A stretch of DNA of 64,000 bases from an uncultured Lentibacter sp. Its GTDB lineage: Bacteria > Pseudomonadota > Alphaproteobacteria > Rhodobacterales > Rhodobacteraceae. Shown one piece after another: positions 57,056 to 64,000 of the stretch (positions are counted from its first letter, which is position 1; each line of letters starts with the position of its first letter). Under the pieces are notes generated by a model. That model ran no database searches. It was not told where the DNA came from and saw only the letters and a program-made list of their open reading frames with translations. The position numbers and the translations under genes were made by a program. The stretch covers positions 124,001-188,000 of the forward strand of contig CANMGT010000003.1 in assembly GCA_947497495.1 (NCBI GenBank), in the 5' to 3' direction.

Positions 57056-58833
57056 CACGCATCCCCCTGCGCCCCCTCGCGACCATTCTGGACGCCCGCA
57101 AGAAGGGCTCAGACCCCGACGCAATCGAGCGCCGCAACACCAGCCAGCGCCATAGCGTGATGCAAACCGAAATGCGCGGAAAAGCAGAAGGCCGCTTGCT
57201 GGTTCTTGGGGTGATTTTTCTTTGTGCCTTCACGGTCATTGGAGCGCGGATGGGGCTTCTGGCAAGCTCACAAGCCGCCGAGCCGCGCTTGGCCGCTGGT
57301 GGCCACGACATTCTGGCGCAGCGCGCCGATATCGTTGACCGCGAGGGCCGCGTGCTGGCGACAAACATCGAAACCCACTCGCTTTATGCGCAGCCTCAAG
57401 AGATGATCGACCCTGAGCGCGCGGCCGCCGAACTGGTGAAGATTTTCCCTGATCTTGAACTGGCACGCCTCAACAAAGACTTTGGCGGAAAGCGTAAGTT
57501 CTTGTGGATCAAAAAGAAAATCAGCCCCGAACAGATGCAGCTGGTGCATGACATCGGCGAGCCGGGCCTGCTTTTTGGCCCACGTGAAGCGCGGCTTTAT
57601 CCGAACGGGAAAATGGCCAGCCACGTTATGGGCGGCACGAGTTTTGGCCGCGAGGGCGTACATGCCGCCGAGGTGATCGGCATTGCGGGCGTGGAAAAGA
57701 CGTTTGACACCTATCTGCGAGACCCTGCCAACGGCAGTAAGCCGCTGGAGTTGTCAATTGACATGTCGGTGCAAACCGCCGCCGAACGTGTGCTGTATGG
57801 CGGTATGAAACTGATGAATGCCAAGGGGGCTGCGAGCATTCTGATGGATGTTCACACCGGTGAAGTCATCTCGGTTGTGAGCCTGCCAGACTTTGACCCC
57901 AACAACCGCCCTGTTGCGCCAACGGAAGGCAGCCCTGACGACAGCCCGCTGTTCAACCGCGCCTTGCAGGGGGTTTACGAGCTTGGTTCAACCTTCAAGG
58001 TTTTCACCATCGCGCAGGCGATCGACTTGCGTCTGGTCAACCAGAACACCATGATCAACACCCGTGGCCCGCTCAAGTGGGGCAAGCACAAAATCAGAGA
58101 TTTTCACAACTACGGCAACGAGTTAGACGTTGAAACCGTTTTGACCAAAAGCTCCAATATCGGCACAGCGCGGATCGCGCAGATGATCGGGGCCAAGCGT
58201 CAGAAAGAGTTCCTTGGCGCGCTCGGGATGCTTGACATGACCGCGATCGAGATGCCCGAAGCTTCTGGCGGCAAGCCTTTGACCCCGAAGAATTGGTCGG
58301 AGATTTCGACAATGACGATCTCGTATGGCCACGGGCTTTCGGCCACGCCCATGCACCTCGCGGCAGCCTACGCGACCATTGCCAATGGCGGCCACAAGAT
58401 TATGCCGACGCTGGTGAAACAGTCGGCGCCGCAATACGGCCCGCAGGTTTTGTCGCCGCAGGTGGCCAAGCTGATGAACGGTATGATGCGCAAGGTCGTC
58501 ACAGACGGCACAGCAAGCTTTGGCGATGTGGCAGGCTATTCAGTGGGCGGCAAAACAGGCACCGCCGACAAGCCCAAGCCGCGCGGCGGCTATTACAAAG
58601 ACAAGGTTATCTCGACATTCGCCAGCGTTTTCCCGACAGACAAGCCGCGCTATGTTCTGATCGTAACGCTTGATGAGCCCGAGGTGTTTACCTATGGCGA
58701 AAAGCGCCGGAGCGCGGGTTGGACGGCGGTTCCCGTCGCCGCCGAGCTTATCAACCGTGTTGCGCCCCTGCTGGGATTGCGTCCAGAGATTGAACAGGGT
58801 GAATTGGCTGGTATAACGCTCACATCAAACTAG
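57052..58833 (+). CDS. ftsI: Peptidoglycan D,D-transpeptidase FtsI (PBP3)
   Basis: YELGSTFKVFTIAQAID (SxxK), SSN (TKSSNIGT), VGGKTGTADK (KTG). Confidence 0.96.
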   Translation: MTRIPLRPLATILDARKKGSDPDAIERRNTSQRHSVMQTEMRGKAEGRLLVLGVIFLCAFTVIGARMGLLASSQAAEPRLAAGGHDILAQRADIVDREGRVLATNIETHSLYAQPQEMIDPERAAAELVKIFPDLELARLNKDFGGKRKFLWIKKKISPEQMQLVHDIGEPGLLFGPREARLYPNGKMASHVMGGTSFGREGVHAAEVIGIAGVEKTFDTYLRDPANGSKPLELSIDMSVQTAAERVLYGGMKLMNAKGAASILMDVHTGEVISVVSLPDFDPNNRPVAPTEGSPDDSPLFNRALQGVYELGSTFKVFTIAQAIDLRLVNQNTMINTRGPLKWGKHKIRDFHNYGNELDVETVLTKSSNIGTARIAQMIGAKRQKEFLGALGMLDMTAIEMPEASGGKPLTPKNWSEISTMTISYGHGLSATPMHLAAAYATIANGGHKIMPTLVKQSAPQYGPQVLSPQVAKLMNGMMRKVVTDGTASFGDVAGYSVGGKTGTADKPKPRGGYYKDKVISTFASVFPTDKPRYVLIVTLDEPEVFTYGEKRRSAGWTAVPVAAELINRVAPLLGLRPEIEQGELAGITLTSN

Positions 58834-58851
58834 TCAAAACGCGAGGCACCG

Positions 58852-60324
58852 GTGGGGCAAATGAAACTGAGTGAGCTGGGGCTAACGGCCCTGAGCGGCG
58901 ATGTCAGCATCACAGGGCTTGCGGTTGACAGCCGACAGGTGAAAGAGGGCTTTCTCTTTGCGGCCCTGCCCGGAACACAGGTTCATGGCGGCGAATTTAT
59001 CCAGTATGCCCTGCGCATGGGGGCGGCGGCCATCTTGACAGATACCGAAGGTGCCGAGATCGCAAAAGCCGAGCTGGCCAGCTCTGACGCCAAGCTGATC
59101 CTGTCCCAAAACCCGCGCCAGACATTGGCCTACACTGCGGCTTTGTGGTTTGGCGCACAGCCTGACGTGATGATCGCAGTGACAGGCACCAACGGCAAGA
59201 CAAGCGTCAGCACATTTGCGCGCATGATCTGGCAGGAAATGGGCAAATGCGCCGTCAACCTTGGCACAACAGGTGTTGAGGGCGACTGGAGCGCGCCGCT
59301 TGCGCACACCACGCCCGAGCCGATTACGCTGCACCGCACCTTGGCCGAAGCTGCCGAGGCAGGGGTGACACATGCCGCGATGGAAGCCTCCTCGCATGGT
59401 CTGGCGCAGTATCGCCTTGACGGGGTGCGCCTCAAGGCCGCCGGTTTTACCAACTTCACCCAAGACCACCTCGACTTTCACCACACCTTTGAGGAATATT
59501 TCGCCGCCAAGGCTGGCCTGTTCGGGCGCGTTTTGAGCGACGAAGGCGTTGCGGTCATCAATATCGACGATCCACGCGGGCCCGAGATGGTCATGGTCGC
59601 GCAAGACCGTGACATCAAGGTGCTGACAGTCGGGCGTATGGACGGCGCCGACATTCAGCTTACCGCGCAGCGCACTCACGCCACGGGGCAGGAAGTTTTC
59701 TTCAAGCATGAAGGCAAAGGCTACCGCGCCGACTTGAAGCTCATCGGCGGTTTTCAGGCCGAGAACGTGCTGCTGGCGGCGGGGCTGGTTATGGCCTGTG
59801 GTGAAGAGCCTGCGCGTGTATTTGAAACGCTTGACCACATGAGCACAGTGCGCGGTCGCATGCAGCTTGCCGCAACACGCGACAACGGTGCGGCGGTGTT
59901 TGTTGACTATGCCCATACGCCTGACGCTGTGGCGACGGCGCTCAAGGCGATGCGTCCACATGTCATGGGGCGCATCATTGCCATTGTCGGCGCGGGCGGG
60001 GACCGTGACGTTGGCAAGCGCCCTCTTATGGGGGCCGCTGCTGCGCAATACGCCGATGTTGTGATCGTCACCGACGACAACCCGCGCAGCGAAGAACCGG
60101 CCAGCATTCGCGCAGCGGTTATGGCGGGCTGCCCCGAGGCCAACGAAGTGGGCGACCGTGCAGAAGCCATCCTGCGCGGCGTTGACTTGCTGGAGCCAGG
60201 AGACGCTTTGCTGATCGCGGGCAAGGGCCATGAAAGCGGGCAGATCGTCGGGGACGATGTGCTGCCATTTGACGATGTCGAGCAGGCCAGCGTGGCTGTT
60301 GATGCTCTGGAGGGCCGGATATGA
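58852..60324 (+). CDS. murE: UDP-N-acetylmuramoyl-L-alanyl-D-glutamate--2,6-diaminopimelate ligase
   Basis: MIAVTGTNGKTSVSTFARMIWQEMG; FVDYAHTPDAVATAL; VIVTDDNPRSEEP (DNPR motif). Confidence 0.96.
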   Translation: MGQMKLSELGLTALSGDVSITGLAVDSRQVKEGFLFAALPGTQVHGGEFIQYALRMGAAAILTDTEGAEIAKAELASSDAKLILSQNPRQTLAYTAALWFGAQPDVMIAVTGTNGKTSVSTFARMIWQEMGKCAVNLGTTGVEGDWSAPLAHTTPEPITLHRTLAEAAEAGVTHAAMEASSHGLAQYRLDGVRLKAAGFTNFTQDHLDFHHTFEEYFAAKAGLFGRVLSDEGVAVINIDDPRGPEMVMVAQDRDIKVLTVGRMDGADIQLTAQRTHATGQEVFFKHEGKGYRADLKLIGGFQAENVLLAAGLVMACGEEPARVFETLDHMSTVRGRMQLAATRDNGAAVFVDYAHTPDAVATALKAMRPHVMGRIIAIVGAGGDRDVGKRPLMGAAAAQYADVVIVTDDNPRSEEPASIRAAVMAGCPEANEVGDRAEAILRGVDLLEPGDALLIAGKGHESGQIVGDDVLPFDDVEQASVAVDALEGRI

Positions 60325-61751
60325 CACCACTTTGGACGGGCGCCGAGGCGGCTACGGCGACAGGCGGGCAGGTCCGCTCCGACTGGGAGGCAACGGGCGT
60401 TTCTATCGATACGCGCACTCTGGCGAAGGGCGACTTGTTTGTCGCATTGAAAGCCGCGCGTGACGGCCACGAGTTTGTTGCGCAGGCGCTTGAACAGGGG
60501 GCTGCAGCGGCTCTGGTGAGCCATGTTCCTGAAGGACTGGAAGACAGCGCGCAGCTTTTGTTGGTCAAGGATGTTCTGCAAGGTTTGGAAGCGCTCGGCG
60601 TGGCCGCTCGGGCGCGCACAGCGGCCAAGATCATCGGCGTGACAGGCAGCGCGGGGAAAACCTCGACGAAAGAGATGTTGCGCGAAATACTGGGCCGCCA
60701 AGGCCTCTGCCACGCAGCGGAAGCGAGTTATAACAACCATTGGGGCGTTCCCCTGACGCTGGCGCGGATGCCGCGTGAGGCCGAGTTTGCCGTGATCGAG
60801 ATCGGCATGAGTAACCCCGGTGAGATCGGTCCTCTGGCCAGAATGGCGCGTCCGCATGTGGCCCTGATCACAACGGTCGCAGCGGCGCATATGGCGGCTT
60901 TTGAAAGCCTTGAAGGGATTGCCCGCGAGAAAGCCGCTATCATGGAGGGGCTCGAGCCGGACGGAACTGCTATCTGGAATGCCGATATTTCCACGGCTCA
61001 AGTGTTGGCCGATGCTGCGAAGCGTCTGGCCGCGAAACCTATGGATTACGGCGTTAAATCAAGTGATTACACGCTCGTCTCGACCAAACTTCACGGGGAT
61101 ATGACTGTCGCGGAAGCGCGCATCAACGCCGAGCCGCTGGTGTTTAAGGTGGGTGCCGCTGGCCAGCACTTTGCGATGAACGGCCTTGGCGCGATTGCCG
61201 CCTGTGAAGCCGTCGGAGTTGCACGCGCTGTCGCCGCCGCTGACCTTGCCTACTGGGCGCCGCCAGCGGGTCGTGGCAAGCGCGAACTTCTCAAGCTTGA
61301 TGACATCGAAGACGATACGATCGAGCTGATCGACGACGCTTTCAACGCCAACCCCGCGTCGATGGCGGCGTCCCTGCAAGTGCTTGCCGACATCCCGCAA
61401 AGCAAGGGCCGCAAGATTGCAATAATCGGGGATATGCTGGAGCTGGGTCAGGAGGAAGCGCAGTTGCATGCACAGGTCGCGCGCTTGCCTAGTGTTGAGG
61501 CGCTCGACACGGTTCACTGCGTCGGCCCTCTCATGCAGAACGCTTTTGCGGCCCTGCCTGCCGACAAGCAGGGCGAATGGTTTGAAACTGCTGACGAGTT
61601 GGCGCATAAGGTGCGCCATTACCTGCGCGCTGGTGATATCGTTTTGGTCAAGGGATCAAAGGGCATCGCCGTCAGCCGCGTTGTTACGGCGATCCGCTCT
61701 GCGATGCGCCCAAAAGCTCTTAAAAGAGAGCCAGAAACGAGGAAAGAGTAG
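60321..61751 (+). CDS. murF: UDP-N-acetylmuramoyl-tripeptide--D-alanyl-D-alanine ligase
   Basis: IIGVTGSAGKTSTKEMLREILG; LIDDAFNANPASMAASLQVL; IAIIGDMLELG. Confidence 0.96.
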   Translation: MTPLWTGAEAATATGGQVRSDWEATGVSIDTRTLAKGDLFVALKAARDGHEFVAQALEQGAAAALVSHVPEGLEDSAQLLLVKDVLQGLEALGVAARARTAAKIIGVTGSAGKTSTKEMLREILGRQGLCHAAEASYNNHWGVPLTLARMPREAEFAVIEIGMSNPGEIGPLARMARPHVALITTVAAAHMAAFESLEGIAREKAAIMEGLEPDGTAIWNADISTAQVLADAAKRLAAKPMDYGVKSSDYTLVSTKLHGDMTVAEARINAEPLVFKVGAAGQHFAMNGLGAIAACEAVGVARAVAAADLAYWAPPAGRGKRELLKLDDIEDDTIELIDDAFNANPASMAASLQVLADIPQSKGRKIAIIGDMLELGQEEAQLHAQVARLPSVEALDTVHCVGPLMQNAFAALPADKQGEWFETADELAHKVRHYLRAGDIVLVKGSKGIAVSRVVTAIRSAMRPKALKREPETRKE

Positions 61752-62834
61752 ATGCTTTATTGGTTAACCCTGCTGTCTGACGGTGGTGATTTCTTCAACC
61801 TTTTCAGGTATATTACGTTCCGCGCTGGTGGGGCTTTTTTGACGTCTCTACTGTTTGGCTTCATTTTTGGCCCCCCCCTGATCAACGTGTTGCGCCGCCG
61901 CCAAGGCAAGGGCCAGCCTATCCGCGATGACGGCCCTGAAAGCCATCTGGCGAAAGCGGGCACGCCAACCATGGGCGGCTTGCTGATTGTCGGGGCGCTT
62001 TTGACATCTACACTCCTTTGGGCGCGGCTTGATAACCCCTTTGTATGGTTGGTTTTATTCGTCACCATGAGCTTCGCAGCCATCGGCTTTGCGGATGACT
62101 ACGCAAAGGTATCCAAACAAACGTCAGCGGGGGTTTCGGGCCGTGTGCGCATGCTCTTGGGGCTGCTGATCAGTGCGATCGCGGGCTACTGGGCCGCCTG
62201 TTATCACCCCGATGCGCTACAATTCAAACTGGCGATGCCGGTGTTTAAAGACACGCTGATCAACCTTGGCTATCTCTTCGTTCCCTTCGCGATGATCGTC
62301 ATCGTCGGTGCCGCGAATGCTGTGAACCTGACAGACGGCCTTGACGGCCTCGCCATCATGCCTGTCATGATCGCGGCAGGCACTCTGGGCGTGATCGCCT
62401 ATGCTGTCGGCCGTGTCGACTTCACCGAATATCTTGACGTGCATTATGTGCCAGGTACGGGCGAGATACTGATCTTTACAGCGGGTATCTTCGGCGGAGG
62501 CCTTGGCTTTTTGTGGTATAATGCCCCTCCCGCAGCCGTCTTCATGGGCGACACCGGTTCGCTCGCTCTGGGCGGGGCCTTGGGCGCAATCGCCGTGTCG
62601 ACCAAGCACGAGATCGTGCTGGCGATCGTCGGTGGTTTGTTCGTTGTGGAAGCGCTCAGCGTGATCATTCAGGTGCTCTATTTCAAGCGCACGGGCAAGC
62701 GTGTTTTCCTGATGGCGCCTATCCACCACCACTATGAAAAGAAGGGCTGGGCCGAGCCGCAGATCGTGATCCGCTTCTGGATTATCTCGCTCATTCTGGC
62801 CATGATCGGGCTTGCGACCCTCAAACTTCGCTAG
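61752..62834 (+). CDS. mraY: Phospho-N-acetylmuramoyl-pentapeptide-transferase
   Basis: [79 protein letters not shown]. Confidence 0.97.
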   Translation: MLYWLTLLSDGGDFFNLFRYITFRAGGAFLTSLLFGFIFGPPLINVLRRRQGKGQPIRDDGPESHLAKAGTPTMGGLLIVGALLTSTLLWARLDNPFVWLVLFVTMSFAAIGFADDYAKVSKQTSAGVSGRVRMLLGLLISAIAGYWAACYHPDALQFKLAMPVFKDTLINLGYLFVPFAMIVIVGAANAVNLTDGLDGLAIMPVMIAAGTLGVIAYAVGRVDFTEYLDVHYVPGTGEILIFTAGIFGGGLGFLWYNAPPAAVFMGDTGSLALGGALGAIAVSTKHEIVLAIVGGLFVVEALSVIIQVLYFKRTGKRVFLMAPIHHHYEKKGWAEPQIVIRFWIISLILAMIGLATLKLR

Positions 62835-62849
62835 GCTAGGAGCGCGCGA

Positions 62850-64000
62850 ATGATCCCTGTTGTTGGCTATGATGGCCTGAAAGTTGGCGTGCTGGGGCTG
62901 GGGCGCAGCGGGCTCTCGGCCGCGCGGGCATTGCGGGCAGGCGGTGCCACCCCACTGTGTTGGGATGACAACCCCGACGCGCGCGCAACAGCCGAACGCG
63001 AAGGCTTTGAGTGCCGCGATCTGGGACGGGAAATGGAGGGGCTTTCGCTGCTTATGGTCAGCCCCGGGATCCCGCATCTTTACCCTGAGCCAAACCACGT
63101 GATCGCAGCGGCTTACGCGGCCTCTGTGCCTGTCGACAACGACGTCGGGCTTTTCTTCCGCTCGATCGGGAGCGATGAGTGGATGTCGCTGGATGTGCCG
63201 CCTCGTGTGGTTGCTGTGACGGGTTCTAACGGCAAGTCAACAACGTCAGCGCTGATTGCACACCTCATTGAAAGTGCAGGCAAACCTGCGCAACTTGCCG
63301 GCAATATCGGCCGTGGTGTTCTGGACCTTGAAGAGCCGCATTCCGGCGAGGTGATCGTGCTGGAACTGTCGTCGTATCAGACAGAACTTGCGCGCAACCT
63401 GACGCCTGACATTGCCGTGTTTACCAATCTTAGCCCTGACCATCTTGACCGCCACGGCGGCATTGGGGGTTACTTCGCGGCCAAGCGACGGCTGTTTGCT
63501 GAGGGCGGGCCAGACCGGGCGGTGATTGGCGTGGATGAGGCAGAGGGACGGTTTCTGGAGAACCAACTCAGCCAGGGGGCGGGTGACGACCGGGTTATTC
63601 GCGTGTCTGTGGAGCACAAGCTGTCGGGCATTGGTTGGAACGTTTTTGCCAAGAAGGGCTTCCTTGCAGAGTGGCGCAAGGGGCGGCAGGTGGCGTCGAT
63701 TGATTTGCGCTCGGTGCCGGGGTTGCCTGGCGCGCATAACCACCAGAATGCCTGTGCGGCTTACGCTGTTTGTCGCGCTTTGGGCATTGCGCCTCGCGAG
63801 ATCGAGAAGGGGTTTCACAGCTTTAAGGGCTTGCCGCACCGCTCGCAGCTTATTGCCGAAAAGGACGGTGTGCGCTTTGTGAATGACAGCAAGGCGACGA
63901 ATGTGGATGCGGCGGATAAGGCTCTGAAAGCATTTAAAAATATCCGCTGGATTTGCGGCGGTCTGGAGAAGGAAGGCGGGCTTGACGGGCTTGCTGAGGG
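62850..64000 (+). CDS. murD: UDP-N-acetylmuramoylalanine--D-glutamate ligase, 3' truncated by window edge
   Basis: Translation [32 protein letters not shown]..., [25 protein letters not shown]; follows mraY in the dcw order. Confidence 0.93.
   Translation, partial: MIPVVGYDGLKVGVLGLGRSGLSAARALRAGGATPLCWDDNPDARATAEREGFECRDLGREMEGLSLLMVSPGIPHLYPEPNHVIAAAYAASVPVDNDVGLFFRSIGSDEWMSLDVPPRVVAVTGSNGKSTTSALIAHLIESAGKPAQLAGNIGRGVLDLEEPHSGEVIVLELSSYQTELARNLTPDIAVFTNLSPDHLDRHGGIGGYFAAKRRLFAEGGPDRAVIGVDEAEGRFLENQLSQGAGDDRVIRVSVEHKLSGIGWNVFAKKGFLAEWRKGRQVASIDLRSVPGLPGAHNHQNACAAYAVCRALGIAPREIEKGFHSFKGLPHRSQLIAEKDGVRFVNDSKATNVDAADKALKAFKNIRWICGGLEKEGGLDGLAE

Noticed and set aside
58882-60330. 482-aa ORF on minus strand antisense to murE
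   Set aside because: Shadow ORF with low-complexity, Cys/His-rich translation; murE is clearly coding.
1-64000. Prophage, CRISPR-Cas, restriction-modification or toxin-antitoxin systems
   Set aside because: No integrase, phage structural, cas, methyltransferase/endonuclease or TA genes were recognised in the window.

Overview
This 64 kb window reads as a Rhodobacteraceae (Roseobacter-group) chromosome segment. The assignment rests on gene content, codon bias and sRNA synteny; no database search was run. Main blocks: (1) 1-16.6 kb, an exopolysaccharide cluster with an adenylation-PCP protein, Sfp-type PPTase, Wzz-like protein, BY-kinase, glycosyltransferases, Gfo/Idh/MocA oxidoreductases and an acyltransferase. 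(2) 16.7-23.2 kb, a phenylacetate (paa) operon: thiolase-paaABCDE-extra diiron protein-paaX. (3) 23-32 kb, a CPA2 antiporter, Lrp regulator, an 883-aa PilM/GspL-PilP/GspC-like fusion, MetY, and a DMSP lyase (DddL). (4) 32.4-35.1 kb, a three-gene mini-island (DJ-1/PfpI, nitroreductase, HxlR) flanked by tRNA-Tyr 3'-end-derived repeats. (5) 36.8-41.4 kb, a his cluster (hisE, F, A, H, B) interrupted by two DUF2147 paralogs. (6) Pyruvate carboxylase, rhodanese, lactate-dehydrogenase-type and uvrD/pcrA genes. (7) A DUF1127 gene followed by three CCUCCUCCC-loop hairpins (CcsR-type sRNAs). (8) 54.7-64 kb, the dcw cluster (mraZ, rsmH, ftsL, ftsI, murE, murF, mraY, murD) with an UpsM-like 5' leader sRNA/terminator and candidate MraZ boxes. 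Best follow-ups: the tRNA-Tyr repeat-flanked mini-island, the CcsR triplet, the UpsM-like leader, the PilM-PilP-like fusion, the paa operator-like inverted repeat, and the paired operators in the TetR/DUF2306 intergenic region.
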